In this document: one piece after another, positions 19,014 through 28,920 of the stretch
Layout of the letters: the number at the start of each line of letters is the position of its first letter
How positions within the stretch are numbered: position 1 is the first letter of the stretch
Source of the DNA: a virus
Direction: 5' to 3' (one strand)
DNA: 64,000 bases
Virus record (IMG/VR): IMGVR_UViG_3300020195_000009
Coordinates: 62,001-126,000 of that record
Position numbers and translations under genes: made by a program
Notes under the pieces: generated by a model
What the model saw: the letters and a program-made list of their open reading frames with translations, nothing else
Database searches by the model: none
What the model was told of the DNA's origin: nothing

Positions 19014-21092
19014 TCAACCCCCTCCAAGGGTGGGAAGAGCATTCCCTTCCGCTACAGCGTTCCGTTCTGGATTCCCAAGAGCAGGAATGGCATTCCCTGC
19101 CACTACGGCATCCAGTTCTGCTTGAGCCCCTGGCGGTAGGGCAACGGGACCGCCCCCTGTAGAAGTCGAATCTGAGCGAGTCGGATTTGCGGATTGGATG
19201 AATCTTTGCTCGGCCTGCTGCTGATCTGTTTTGGATACCTGGCTTTGGGTGTCGGGTCGGTCGAGGAGGAATGTGGCTCTCACGGTGAATGTGAAGCTGT
19301 ACTCCAACGAGTACGGTTTGTCATCGGACTCCGTGATGTTGAAGTTGTCGAACGACCCGATGTACATAGTGTTGTCGTAGTAAATGTAGATCGAACCCAC
19401 CATGGAGATTCGATTCCACTCTGTTCCATCAAATCGTGGACGAGTATCACCTTCCGTGATGATGCTGGCGTTGTTTCGGTAGAGGAGCCACAAGGACAAG
19501 AAGTTGTGGTACGCCGCTGAGAAGTTACGAGCGACACGGGTGAGCCCAGGCCCTTCTCCTTCCGCATCATCACGAGGGTTGTTGGCGTCTATCGCAAAGA
19601 ATCCCGCCACACGACCGGAGGCTTCGAGCTTGTCCTGCCCATCCCCCCAATGTTCGATGATAGGTCCGTTCCTAGTCCAGTTCCCATCGGCGATGATTTT
19701 CTCGCTACTGACTTTGAAACTGGAGGGATTGACGAGCATCCGCAAGGGCGGAGTGTTCTTCATCGTGTTGATGGCTTCGATCGTGGCGTTGATCTCCGCC
19801 TGCTGACCCGTCAGGAACTTCTCACCCAACGCTACCTGCTTGTCACGAAGGCCATTATCGAAGGTCTTCGACTCCTCTTGCTTCGACTTGGAAGCGTTGG
19901 CGCTTCCCTTAGTCTGCCACTCCCCGTTGGCATTTTCGGAAGGTGAGATGACTTTCTTGGGGGCTGGGACTCCACCTCCTGCACGCGCAACCGCAGCATC
20001 AATCTTCGATCGGATAGCAGCGGAGGGTTTACCTCGAACATACTTCTCTAAGTCGTTAATTTCTACGTAACCCTTACCTCCAGCTAGGCTGGCGTTTAGA
20101 TCGATTGCCCTTTGTTGACCCTCTGGGTCATTAAATTTGTCCCCAGGGTGGTCTGCAAGCCAAGCCGCTTGGCGAGCTTTGCCTGCGTACATCGAGCCGT
20201 CTGGGTTGCTATGATTACCGAAGTTCCTAGCGTAGATTTGTAGCGCGTTCTTACCCGCAACGTTCTGACCTCGCATGAACCTCTCAACGAACGGGAGTTG
20301 TTCCTGAGCTGACAAGTCCTGGTAGGTCGTCCACTGCTCAGGCGTCATATACCCGCCCTGCACTTTTCCGTTTTTCACCGTACCCACGGCTGTGGAACGC
20401 ACAAATTGGTTCAACCCCTGTGCGATAACCTTCCCCTTTTGTATGTTTTGAGCATGAGGGTCAAACCCACTCTCACCGTCAATGACCCCCGCCATGGCGT
20501 AGGGGCTGACTTTGAGTCTATTGCACATACCAACATAATCGTTCCAGAATACGTCGGGTAGATTGGGCCCAGGCCTTTGACTTGCATTACCAAACGTCCC
20601 ATCTTCGTTTGGAATGCGACCAGGACCCCCTGTTGCTGTGGCCCCACCCCCAGCTCCTCTAAGGTCAATGTCCTCAGGGGCACCAACAACCGCACCCACG
20701 GATCCCGAACGATCAAGAAGACGGCCCGTGATGTTCGACGCTGGAGGGATGAGCCCTACCGCAAAGAGCTTGGGGTTTGGTTTGACTTGCGTGACAGGGA
20801 TGAAATCTTGACTGATCGCGTCATCAATGTGAGAGAAGTTCGAGTAGAAGTGAAGTTGAGCGTAGATGTCCGGCCCGTAGTAATCCGCAGCGGATTCGAC
20901 CTGCTCCAGGACTCGATTGTTCCTTGACTCCGCAGGGCGAGGCGCAAAGGCAGCGTTAGGGTTCGACCTAGGAGTAACGGCTCCGCTATTCACTGTCCGA
21001 GGCGGTTGACCTGTCGTAGTGAAGGCATCGACCTTCTCGACGATCGTACCTACAGCTCCTTTGAGAAAACTGGTCTCTCTCTCCTCTGCCAT
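19014..21092 (-). CDS. Tail-tip protein: lytic transglycosylase domain fused to LysM-adaptor-like baseplate domain
   Basis: Residues about 190-360 look like an SLT-type lytic transglycosylase. AGVIDGESGFDPHAQN supplies the catalytic glutamate and GLNQF the following motif, with a QIYARNFGNHSNPDG region after it. Residues about 440-640 are a different domain with LRMLVNPSSFKVSSEKI, PIIEHWGDGQDKLEASG and MYIGSFDNFNITESDDKPY. It aligns by eye with the 298-residue protein encoded just upstream and resembles adaptors between tube and hub (gp53/Afp7 type). The enzyme would cut peptidoglycan during tube penetration. The first 180 residues and the last 50 look flexible. Confidence 0.75.
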   Translation of the reverse strand: MAEERETSFLKGAVGTIVEKVDAFTTTGQPPRTVNSGAVTPRSNPNAAFAPRPAESRNNRVLEQVESAADYYGPDIYAQLHFYSNFSHIDDAISQDFIPVTQVKPNPKLFAVGLIPPASNITGRLLDRSGSVGAVVGAPEDIDLRGAGGGATATGGPGRIPNEDGTFGNASQRPGPNLPDVFWNDYVGMCNRLKVSPYAMAGVIDGESGFDPHAQNIQKGKVIAQGLNQFVRSTAVGTVKNGKVQGGYMTPEQWTTYQDLSAQEQLPFVERFMRGQNVAGKNALQIYARNFGNHSNPDGSMYAGKARQAAWLADHPGDKFNDPEGQQRAIDLNASLAGGKGYVEINDLEKYVRGKPSAAIRSKIDAAVARAGGGVPAPKKVISPSENANGEWQTKGSANASKSKQEESKTFDNGLRDKQVALGEKFLTGQQAEINATIEAINTMKNTPPLRMLVNPSSFKVSSEKIIADGNWTRNGPIIEHWGDGQDKLEASGRVAGFFAIDANNPRDDAEGEGPGLTRVARNFSAAYHNFLSLWLLYRNNASIITEGDTRPRFDGTEWNRISMVGSIYIYYDNTMYIGSFDNFNITESDDKPYSLEYSFTFTVRATFLLDRPDTQSQVSKTDQQQAEQRFIQSANPTRSDSTSTGGGPVALPPGAQAELDAVVAGNAIPALGNPERNAVAEGNALPTLGGG

Positions 21093-21095
21093 GGG

Positions 21096-21992
21096 TCACC
21101 TCTTCCTTGTGGGTAGAGGTTTCTTGGTGAAGAGATCGTGGATCTCGACATCCCTATCAGGTGGGCTCACAACAGGCTGACCTGCGTTGGCCGCCTCTGC
21201 TTTCGCATGCTGAGCCAAGAACTCTTGAGATTTGGCCTGATTCTCCAACTGCAAGTTAGCCTCAATGGCTTCCGCTTTTTGCGCTTGGGCTTCCGCTTTT
21301 TGCGCTTGGGTTTGACCCGGAGTGGCACTCGCCTGCTCAGGGATCTTAAGCGTCTTGAGCTGGTTCTGAGACTGGAACCCTGCGGATCTAACCTTGTAAC
21401 GATCCGCGTTGACCGGGATCTGGTAGATCATTTTGACGACCTTGAAGACCCATGAAAGCTTGAAAACGAACGGAGCTTCGTCCGTCTCTTCCACGGAGAA
21501 TGATCGGAAGTGACCGAGGTAGGTGCCACGGTCGTACATGATCATGATTTGACCTTGGAGGACAATCGCACCGAAGGGGTCGTAAACGCTCCCATTGTTT
21601 CGGTACAAGTCGTAGAGGTCTCTGTACCGATCCCACGCAATGGTCCGTTGTCGAAGAACCGAAGAGAGCCCTGTGGCCAAGTTAATGAAGGCGCCAGTCG
21701 ACTGTTCGACCGAGATTTCACCGAGGTCATCTCCCCAGTGCTGCTCAACGAACCCCCCACGCGTCTGGATGCGTTCGATCTTCTTGTTGAAGGTTTCGGC
21801 AAAGCTCTGCGGGTTTACATGCGTGATGAGGGCGTGAGGTAGCATCGCCCTGAACTCCTCGTTCGGACTTGTTACTTGAAAGGCGAGAGGGATGAACCCG
21901 TCCCGCTTCTCAGCTCCATGCCGGTAGATGGCCTCTCCCGGAGCCGAGAGGGGTTCAAACTGCGATGGGTTCGCCGACCTAATGTATGGCAT
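21096..21992 (-). CDS. Tube-hub adaptor-like baseplate protein
   Basis: The 298-residue protein has a core (residues about 45-200) with MLPHALITHVNPQSFAETF, FVEQHWGDDLGEISVEQSTG and TYLGHFRSFSVEETDEAPF. This matches the C-terminal domain of the neighbouring transglycosylase protein in order and spacing, so the two are paralogues. The C-terminal third is glutamine/alanine-rich helix, including an exact repeat of QAQKAEA. The start codon directly follows the stop of the tape measure gene (TAAATG), indicating coupled translation. Position right after the tape measure fits a distal tube or baseplate adaptor of the type seen in contractile injection systems. Confidence 0.68.
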   Translation of the reverse strand: MPYIRSANPSQFEPLSAPGEAIYRHGAEKRDGFIPLAFQVTSPNEEFRAMLPHALITHVNPQSFAETFNKKIERIQTRGGFVEQHWGDDLGEISVEQSTGAFINLATGLSSVLRQRTIAWDRYRDLYDLYRNNGSVYDPFGAIVLQGQIMIMYDRGTYLGHFRSFSVEETDEAPFVFKLSWVFKVVKMIYQIPVNADRYKVRSAGFQSQNQLKTLKIPEQASATPGQTQAQKAEAQAQKAEAIEANLQLENQAKSQEFLAQHAKAEAANAGQPVVSPPDRDVEIHDLFTKKPLPTRKR

Positions 21993-24900
21993 TTAGGTCA
22001 ACTTCTCTCTTCGCTTGTATTCGTAGATCCCCTCCGCAATCTTGACCTTGAGGAAGTTGGCGAGGTCCTGTCCTCCGATGCCATTCACGGTGAGGTTGAT
22101 GCTGCCACCCCCACCGCCACCAGCTCCAGCGGGAGTGATCTTCTCACCAGGTCCGATCGAGGCAAGACCTTCACCGGGAGGTAACTGTTTGATGTTGGCG
22201 ATGCCGCCACTGACAGAGGTGACGATACCCCCGGTTGCATTCTTCCGGATAGGATCGTCAGACCACGCCTTACCCATCGCCTTGACTTCACTAGGCCCAC
22301 TCTTTTCAATCTGGTCTAGAAGCTTCTTGGGATCCGATGTCGAGTACATAGCGTACTCGAAGAGGCCTTTGCGGATGGCAGCCAGAGACCCTTCTTCAAT
22401 CGCTTTCTTGAAGTGATTCTCGATGGTCATCGTCTTGTCGATCTTGATCCCCTTGACCCGCATCGCGTTCCAGAGGTCTTGAAGGCTCTTGACGACCTCA
22501 ATACCGCCATCCGCGATAGTTTCGGCAACAACCTTGTCCTCGGTTTTTGCTGGGGCGGTTGGCCCAGCAGCAGTTGGTCCAGCAGCCGGAGCTACTGGAG
22601 CAGGAGCCGGTCCAACGACAGCCACGGGCATAGGAGCCGCTCCTGGGGTGCCAGGAGTACCAGGTGCCGGGGCTGCGGATGGAGCGGGAGCACCTGGAGT
22701 GGGGGCGGCTCCGCCTACTTTTTGACCAGCCGCAGCCGCCTGCATCTTGATTAGTTGCTCATCCTGAGCGGCCCAACCGGACTTAACCATCGTCTTCTTG
22801 TAATCCTCATCCCCCATGCTTGCGCGTAGGTCTTTGAAGTAGGCCTCTTCTTTCTTATCTTGTAACTCCTTGGTTTTCCTTTGAATTTCAAGGCTGCCTG
22901 CTCCTGCTACAGCTTTGAACCCCTCCTTGCTCTCATGGGAAAAGGCACCACGTTCCAGTTTGACCTCTGCGGCGATCTTGGCGGCTTCTTCGGGAGTAAC
23001 CGAAGTAATCTCGGTGATCTTGCCCAATGTACCCGCCGACCGGGCGGCTTCTTTGAGCTGGTCTCGTGTCAGATTGGATTGTAGCGATTGAAAGACAGCG
23101 TCTTGTTGCTTCTTCTCCTCGTTCGTCTTGGCGTCCATCTCGATAACACCAACGATCTTCTTCCAACCTGGACTCTCAAGGATATTACCCTTGACCTTTT
23201 GACGGTCACCTCCCGACTTGTTTACAGCGTCGATCAAGTCGTTATTTCGAGTCTTAGCTGTCTGGATCTCCAGCTTGGCCATCTGTCTAGCTTCGTTGTC
23301 ACCCCCAAACAACTTAGAGCTAAGGATGCCTTCGAGCCCGTCCCACAGCGAGACCAGGACCTTGTAGAGCCAGTTGAAGAGGGCGTCGATCACGATGTCC
23401 ATCTTGTCGAGGGCCGACTGAGCGAGCTTTCCAGACTCGTGTGCAGCCTTCATTTGCTCCGCGGCTTCTTTAGCCTGGTCCTCAGCCGACTTGTCCAAGC
23501 TCTTGTAAATCTTGTTTGTACTGGCCTTGTCCACATCCTCCGCGCTGTGCATCCCAGCAGCTTGCACCTGCTCCATCTTCTCCCGCTCATCCTTGCTGAG
23601 CACTTCGTTCTTTTTCCCCGCCTTCTCAAACAGCTTCTTGAGCTTCTTCTTCTGGTCTTCGATGCTATCGAAGAACGCCATGGTCTGGAGTTGCTCCTCT
23701 TGGGAGTAACCCGTCGCTTGTTCGTTGGCGGTGACCCCTAGATCCGACATGTCTTTGAGGGTCTTACCTCCACCAAATCTGAGCATGGTAGCTTTCATCG
23801 CATCGGCGACGCCGGCTGGACCCATATCCGCCATCGCAGAGGCCGTTCCGAGAGGACCCCCACGATCGAGCGACTTCTGACGTTGGGTAAGACGCATTAA
23901 CGCTTCTCGCTCCGCCCCCCCAACCTCACCCGATTCGATAGCCTTCTTCGCCTCGTCTTTAGTCTTCAGACCTTTCTTGCTCATGACCTCTCGAAGGAGA
24001 TCATCCATCTTATCCGTGACGTCTTCTTGGGCTGCTTTTGTGACCCCACCCCCTCCAATCAGAGAGGTCTTGAGTCGGTCCTGCATGCTCTTCCCCTTGA
24101 AGCCTTGAGTGAGCGTCTGCATGAATTTAGCCGCTGTTCTCGGGCTCATCGTCTTACCCATGAGAGCCAAGGTCTTCGTCACGTCTTTCAACCGCATCCC
24201 GTAGAGAGACAGATCCGTAGACACCCCTCGGATGATGTTGAAGAATTTACCGACACCGATCCCCGACTCAACGGCGGCTGTCGTCATACGAGAGTACTCC
24301 ATAGCCATGCCCGTGGCGCCCATTTTCAACTCGGACATCAACTCCCCTTGGAGGGAGCCGATTTCATCGAGCGATACGCCAAACTGCCTAGAATAAGCTA
24401 CAGCCAAACTTGTAAGGCCGGTGTATTTGGTCATCCCCTGAGAGAGAGTCGCAAGAGACTTCTGCCCGGCCGCTGCTGCGGCCTCAGATTCATTCTTGGC
24501 TTCTTCTTGCGATTTACGAAGGGTGTGGGTCGTCATCCCTTCTTTCTTCATGGCATCAATGACGGCGTAGTGGTCCTTGGCCGTCGTTCCCATATCAAAG
24601 TGCATCTTTATAGCAGCAAGACCCTCCGCAGAATCCAAAGTCCCACTGATTTGGTCTTTGATCGTTTGCAACTGGTCCGACAAAATACCAGCGGCGGCAA
24701 CCGGCTTATTGAAATTGGCACCCATGACCGACATGCTGTCCGCAAAGCCATCCGCGAGAGCACCACCTTGCATCAACTCCTTGTTAAGTTGCTTTGCGGT
24801 TGACTCCACGTCGATCATCATCTTGACAATGCCAGCAAATATGCCGGACGCCGCAGACAGGAGAGGGCCCATCTTGGCCAACGTGCCAATTAGGGGAGCC

Positions 24901-25538
24901 ATTTTCCCCAGGATGCTGCCCAGCATCTCCATGCCCTTGCCACCCATCCCGCCCATCTCACCACCCTTCTTTTGAAGGGCCGCTCCACCTTTGGCAGCTC
25001 CAGCACCACCATACCCACCGATAGCCTTCAGGATGCCGGAGCCGAGCTTGCCTCCACCCTTGAGAAGACCAGAGATGTCCTTCGCTTTGAACGAGGCGAA
25101 GCCCTCTTCCAGACCCCCCTTGAGGTCTTCCCCGATGGACTTCTTGAACGCCGTGAGGTCTATCTTCTTGTTGAGGATCTCACCAATCTCATCCGAAGCC
25201 TCTTGAGCGTTCTTGATAGACGCTAGTTTCAACGCCTCGAATTCTTTGATCTGTTCTTGGATCGATTCCCGCTGCACCTCCGTGGAGGCGGCGGCCAGGT
25301 CCTCTCGGTTCTTCAGGATCTCCCGTTCGCTTCGGACGACCTCTGCTCGGAAGTGATTGACCGCCTTCTCCGCCTCCGCAAACTGCTTGGTGTGACCCCC
25401 GCTGAGGGCCTTCCCAAGAGCCCCGACTTGCTGCGAGGACTTCCGAACGCTTTGGTCAAAACCCCTAAGAGCCTTATGGAGATTGCGAGTCTCCATATCG
25501 ATATTGAAGGCAACCCTTACGTCTTCACTCGAAGCCAT
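21993..25538 (-). CDS. Tape measure protein
   Basis: The 1181-residue protein starts with a short beta segment and then long helices (VRKSSQQVGALGKAL and a coiled coil to residue about 130). A glycine/alanine-rich hydrophobic region follows (IGGYGGAGAAKGGAALQKKGG and a membrane-like segment near residue 230). After long helical stretches comes an alanine/proline linker of about 60 residues (PTPGAPAPSAAPAPGTPG and on), and the end carries GGIVTSVSGGIANI with a poly-glycine turn, as in many tape measures. At roughly 1.5 angstroms per residue the tail would be near 170-180 nm. It lies between tail-assembly-chaperone-like genes and baseplate genes. GGAG lies seven bases before the ATG. Confidence 0.9.
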   Translation of the reverse strand: MASSEDVRVAFNIDMETRNLHKALRGFDQSVRKSSQQVGALGKALSGGHTKQFAEAEKAVNHFRAEVVRSEREILKNREDLAAASTEVQRESIQEQIKEFEALKLASIKNAQEASDEIGEILNKKIDLTAFKKSIGEDLKGGLEEGFASFKAKDISGLLKGGGKLGSGILKAIGGYGGAGAAKGGAALQKKGGEMGGMGGKGMEMLGSILGKMAPLIGTLAKMGPLLSAASGIFAGIVKMMIDVESTAKQLNKELMQGGALADGFADSMSVMGANFNKPVAAAGILSDQLQTIKDQISGTLDSAEGLAAIKMHFDMGTTAKDHYAVIDAMKKEGMTTHTLRKSQEEAKNESEAAAAAGQKSLATLSQGMTKYTGLTSLAVAYSRQFGVSLDEIGSLQGELMSELKMGATGMAMEYSRMTTAAVESGIGVGKFFNIIRGVSTDLSLYGMRLKDVTKTLALMGKTMSPRTAAKFMQTLTQGFKGKSMQDRLKTSLIGGGGVTKAAQEDVTDKMDDLLREVMSKKGLKTKDEAKKAIESGEVGGAEREALMRLTQRQKSLDRGGPLGTASAMADMGPAGVADAMKATMLRFGGGKTLKDMSDLGVTANEQATGYSQEEQLQTMAFFDSIEDQKKKLKKLFEKAGKKNEVLSKDEREKMEQVQAAGMHSAEDVDKASTNKIYKSLDKSAEDQAKEAAEQMKAAHESGKLAQSALDKMDIVIDALFNWLYKVLVSLWDGLEGILSSKLFGGDNEARQMAKLEIQTAKTRNNDLIDAVNKSGGDRQKVKGNILESPGWKKIVGVIEMDAKTNEEKKQQDAVFQSLQSNLTRDQLKEAARSAGTLGKITEITSVTPEEAAKIAAEVKLERGAFSHESKEGFKAVAGAGSLEIQRKTKELQDKKEEAYFKDLRASMGDEDYKKTMVKSGWAAQDEQLIKMQAAAAGQKVGGAAPTPGAPAPSAAPAPGTPGTPGAAPMPVAVVGPAPAPVAPAAGPTAAGPTAPAKTEDKVVAETIADGGIEVVKSLQDLWNAMRVKGIKIDKTMTIENHFKKAIEEGSLAAIRKGLFEYAMYSTSDPKKLLDQIEKSGPSEVKAMGKAWSDDPIRKNATGGIVTSVSGGIANIKQLPPGEGLASIGPGEKITPAGAGGGGGGSINLTVNGIGGQDLANFLKVKIAEGIYEYKRREKLT

Positions 25539-25541
25539 CTG

Positions 25542-26840
25542 TCATCTCCGAAAGGGGGTGGTTCGAGGTCGCGAAGGGGGGAGAGGGTGGATATCCGAGG
25601 TGTCCCGGTCAGTGGTCCCAACGTTGGACTTCACACCTGGAGACGACTGATAAGTGTCATCGGAATCCATGTATTTCTGAAGGAAGGCCTCCATCCTCGG
25701 CTCCATCATCTCCGGGTAGACCATCTTGCCTGCAACTCCCTGCGCTTCAAGTTGCCTACGTCGAAGAATGCGCTGTTGAACCTCCTCACGGGAGAGACCC
25801 GCCAGCTCCGTGGTGGCAGATCGCATGGGGTCTCGTTCACGGTCTTTAGAGACCTGATGGATTTTCTGTTGACGTTCTTGAATCGTAGCTCGGATACGAG
25901 CCTCTTCCCGAGTGACAACCTCGTCGTGCCAGTCCTTCTCTCCACGAAGATCCCGCTCCAATTGAGAAGCCAGCTCCTCGACGGTTCGAGCTACGATCTT
26001 TACGGTCCGGCCCTTCTTCTCATCTTCAGGATCTTCACCGAGAAGAATTTGACGGAGGATTTTGTCTTTTCGCTCAAGACGGTTCTCTTTCTCCTTCTTT
26101 CGTCGTTCTTGGTCCTGATTGTGGACCTTCCTGATCTCCTTCCCTCCAACGAAGCATCCGCCGATAAACTTGGCGTAGTCCCACTCTCGTTCCGCTTGGT
26201 CTCGGGTATCCTCGTAGCTGTTGAGTGCTCTCCAAACGAGCTGGGCGAAGTTCATCCCCAACGACTCCGTCCCTTGGACTCCTGTACAACCAGAGGACAT
26301 GAGATCGAGCCCCTTGAGCTGAGCCCATCGGAATCGCGAGGAGACCTCCATTTGGTAAGCCTCCGTCAAAGTGATTGCGTTCGTCGCCTTGCGGTTCACC
26401 TGACTCAAGTAACGGATGATCTTGGACTTGGCTGACATGGGGAGTGCCTCGAAGGTCTCCACAAGCTTCGGGATCCACTTGGCCTGCTCAAGCAAGATGT
26501 TTTGCCCATCAATCATAAAAACGCCGTGGGCAAGGAAGGTGCTGTAGTACCTCTCAAGAGATCGCCGATCTCGACTTTCCATACCCCCCGTTACCCACTG
26601 GAGGTTGTCAAACTCGTTGTGGTTCAACGATTTGAAGACAAACGGAACGTCGTTGATCTCACCTGGTAGAGTCAGGAAGCCCTTGAATAGGAGACGCTCG
26701 ACATCTCGATAGACCTCGGGGTTGACCTCCGGGTCCTTAGGGGCATCAATCCGAATACCCCCCTCATCAAGACCAGAAAGGGCTTCTTCTTCCCCCTCAA
26801 CCACTCGGTTGATGGCGTCGTTGAGATCCCTAGAAGACAC
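25542..26840 (-). CDS. Tail assembly protein upstream of tape measure (chaperone-like)
   Basis: The 432-residue protein is mainly helical. Residues about 60-130 contain KSLNHNEFDNLQWVTGG and a following helical stretch, and the C-terminal half is highly charged (DQERRKKEKENRLERKD). The start is a GTG with AGGAGG five to six bases upstream, 9 bases after the previous gene. In tailed phages the gene or gene pair just before the tape measure usually encodes tail assembly chaperones that coat it; here two separate frames occupy that place. The opening motif, with elements like LPGEINDVPFVFKSL, resembles substrate-type phrasing seen in such chaperones. Function is inferred mainly from position. 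Confidence 0.5.
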   Translation of the reverse strand: MSSRDLNDAINRVVEGEEEALSGLDEGGIRIDAPKDPEVNPEVYRDVERLLFKGFLTLPGEINDVPFVFKSLNHNEFDNLQWVTGGMESRDRRSLERYYSTFLAHGVFMIDGQNILLEQAKWIPKLVETFEALPMSAKSKIIRYLSQVNRKATNAITLTEAYQMEVSSRFRWAQLKGLDLMSSGCTGVQGTESLGMNFAQLVWRALNSYEDTRDQAEREWDYAKFIGGCFVGGKEIRKVHNQDQERRKKEKENRLERKDKILRQILLGEDPEDEKKGRTVKIVARTVEELASQLERDLRGEKDWHDEVVTREEARIRATIQERQQKIHQVSKDRERDPMRSATTELAGLSREEVQQRILRRRQLEAQGVAGKMVYPEMMEPRMEAFLQKYMDSDDTYQSSPGVKSNVGTTDRDTSDIHPLPPSRPRTTPFRR

Positions 26841-26849
26841 TCACGCCTC

Positions 26850-28013
26850 CTAGAACTGCTGGGGCCTACGAAACCTCGCGTTTATACCAGCCACGGGCGG
26901 CTGCTCGAAGATCCTCTCCGCCTCGGTAGGGTTGACCCTTTCGATGGGCCTTGAAAGCTCCATCGGGGTCCGTTCCATACCGGGCGTAGCGGCGACGATC
27001 TGCGTCCCCCCCTGGACGGCTGGTGGAAGTTGCGTCCCTCCTTGGATGGGTGAGGTTGGCTCGAAGGACTCCCCCTCCATCGCAGCGATCTGAGCCGACT
27101 TCTTCAACACGGCTTGGTTGGCTGGAAGCACTGGATTGGCCTGCATCGCCGGGGATGGGGTAGGCACGGGGACCTCGACCTGACGCTGGTTGAGGGGTTG
27201 CCTTGCCTGCATGATCTCATCAGGAGTCGGCTGGTCCTCCTGAGGTAGCGGTTTAGCGACCCTGGGAGCCGCCTCAACAGGCCTTTGAGCAGGTCGAGCC
27301 CTTGGGGTTGGGGCCGTGGCTGCCGCATCAGAGGTCGGTTCTGGAGCCGCCTCAGGGACGGCGGTTCCTGCGGGAGGCTCGGGCTCCGCAATCTTGGAGA
27401 GCTTCTCGTTGGCAGCCTCCAACTCTACCTTAGAGGTCTGGGTGATGTATCCCAAGTCTTCTCGGATCTTTACCGAGATTTCAACAGGGACATGCCCCTC
27501 AAGCTCCTTGGCTTCCGAAAGGAGGCGGCGGTACTTCTCCTCGGGGGTTTCATCAGGGACCGTAAACTTGACCCCTTCCCCAGCCTCCTTTTCAGCCTTG
27601 GCGATGACGTCGTTGAACTTGCGGAAGGCTACGTCTATAGCCTCACGACCCCAAGACCCAAGGACATAATCACGCACAAAGGCGTGTCTCTCAACCTTCA
27701 CTGTCTTAACGACAAGCTTCTTGGTCTTCTCGTCTACATCCTCAACGTCCACTTCAACGAAATCGACCTGACGGAGATCGACTTCGTTGAACTCGCAGAC
27801 GGCACGGCATAGGTGCTCCCGCTTGAAAGCGTTGAGGTAACCTACGCCCTCGGGGACCTCATCGATCTCCGCGTGTATCGTCTCGTACTCATCTGGACGA
27901 AGGCTTTGGAGGACTATGGAGCACCCACTGATGGTGAGTGGCTCCTCAGACCTGCCAACGTTCTGAGCCTTCTTGAGCGCCTCTGTGATCTTCTTCGCTG
28001 AAAGGGTTGCCAT
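26850..28013 (-). CDS. Tail assembly chaperone-like protein
   Basis: Residues 1-180 form a compact domain beginning MATLSAKKITEALKKAQ with SIVLQSLRPDEYETIHAEID and REHLCRAVCEFNEVDLRQVD. This resembles the first of the tail assembly chaperones (the analogue of lambda gpG) in long-tailed phages. Residues about 215-387 are proline/alanine/glutamine-rich and probably disordered (PTPRARPAQRPVEAAPR and similar). The gene lies right after the tail tube and before the second chaperone-like gene and tape measure, the canonical order. No slippery heptamer joining the two frames was evident, so they seem to be independent genes. Confidence 0.6.
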   Translation of the reverse strand: MATLSAKKITEALKKAQNVGRSEEPLTISGCSIVLQSLRPDEYETIHAEIDEVPEGVGYLNAFKREHLCRAVCEFNEVDLRQVDFVEVDVEDVDEKTKKLVVKTVKVERHAFVRDYVLGSWGREAIDVAFRKFNDVIAKAEKEAGEGVKFTVPDETPEEKYRRLLSEAKELEGHVPVEISVKIREDLGYITQTSKVELEAANEKLSKIAEPEPPAGTAVPEAAPEPTSDAAATAPTPRARPAQRPVEAAPRVAKPLPQEDQPTPDEIMQARQPLNQRQVEVPVPTPSPAMQANPVLPANQAVLKKSAQIAAMEGESFEPTSPIQGGTQLPPAVQGGTQIVAATPGMERTPMELSRPIERVNPTEAERIFEQPPVAGINARFRRPQQF

Positions 28014-28188
28014 TCTCTCGCACCTTGGTTTGGGGTGAGGAGAAGGACGGAGCGGTTTGGGAGGCGGTATACATCTTCATCTTGGATTCGGGAGGGGGAG
28101 ACAATTTGGATCCAATCTGATTTATCTACATTTACATCCGTGGCCGCTTGTCCAGTCTCGTTTCTATGTTGCTGGATTACGCCCCATG
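28014..28188 (-). other. Intergenic region between tail tube and chaperone genes
   Basis: This 175-base stretch has no convincing coding frame; frames opened by its ATGs stop within a few codons. It is AT-richer in the middle, where the minus strand reads GATGTAAATGTAGATAAATC. That may be a promoter or a processed leader for the chaperone gene. No strong hairpin was seen. Confidence 0.35.
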
Positions 28189-28917
28189 TCAAAGGGCTCC
28201 AGCAGTCTGGTTCGGAGAGGTTCCACCGGAGAAGCGGAGCGAGTAGCCGGCACCTGCGGAGCCGTTGGCTCCGATCGGCGCAAGGCCAGAGTCGATCCAC
28301 TCCCCGTAGTTGGAGAACCCGTCGATGACGTCGGTGACCGTGACAGAGCTGTTCTCCGCTACCATGGCCGCATCCGACGTGAACGAGGCGCTGTAGCTGT
28401 TGAGCCAGCACCCCTCGTAGAACGTGAACAGAGCCTTGATCGCGTTCGTGGCGAGGTTGGCGACGGCCGTGGGTTGTTGAACCGCCTGCTTGGGCGAGAT
28501 CGGAACACCGGCGATGTCATCCCGGCTGCTGATCTCGGAGAAGACAAGCTCTTGCTTGAGATCGAACGGCCAGCGGTGATGCTTGAGGGAGCGGACGAGG
28601 CCCTCCACGCCACCCTTGTAGCCGAGCACCTGCATAATGTTCACCGTGTACAGGAGCGTCCTGTTCAAGGTGAGGGTCATCGGCTCGGTCACACCCGGCA
28701 CCAGTTCGGCAACCTGGTCACCGAAGCCAACACCACGGACCGGATCGATCGTTCGGGATTCATCAAACCCGAACTCCGACACGACGCCGATCTGCTGAAA
28801 CTTCTGTTTGCCAGTCATGTACCCGTAAATCTTGGTCTTTTGACTGACAGCTACACGTGTGTTGGGAGCCGTTCCCATGCGGTAGATGTAAGTGTCGTTT
28901 TCGCGAGGAGATCCCAT
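28189..28917 (-). CDS. Tail tube protein
   Basis: The 242-residue protein has the size and beta-rich character of a myovirus tube subunit. It contains FGFDESRTIDPVRGVGFGD, ELVPGVTEPMTLTLNRTLL and LKHHRWPFDLKQELVFSE, then a C-terminal part with CWLNSYSASFTSD, as expected for the inner-barrel beta strands. It is followed directly by the chaperone and tape measure genes, which supports the call; in many myophages the tube gene directly follows the sheath, but here five genes come between them. Starts and stops are well placed (GGGAG before the ATG). Confidence would rise with a structural comparison to known tube folds. Confidence 0.75.
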   Translation of the reverse strand: MGSPRENDTYIYRMGTAPNTRVAVSQKTKIYGYMTGKQKFQQIGVVSEFGFDESRTIDPVRGVGFGDQVAELVPGVTEPMTLTLNRTLLYTVNIMQVLGYKGGVEGLVRSLKHHRWPFDLKQELVFSEISSRDDIAGVPISPKQAVQQPTAVANLATNAIKALFTFYEGCWLNSYSASFTSDAAMVAENSSVTVTDVIDGFSNYGEWIDSGLAPIGANGSAGAGYSLRFSGGTSPNQTAGAL

Positions 28918-28920
28918 GAC

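Noticed and set aside
26838-26860. Programmed frameshift joining the two chaperone-like genes
   Set aside because: The second gene has its own GTG with AGGAGG, and no slippery heptamer was seen near the end of the first.
28100-28140. T4-type late promoter (TATAAATA-like) in several spacers
   Set aside because: Similar AT-rich strings (GATAAATC, GTAAATCC, CATAAATC) occur before several genes, but they differ in sequence and distance and one includes a stop codon. Not enough for a motif call.
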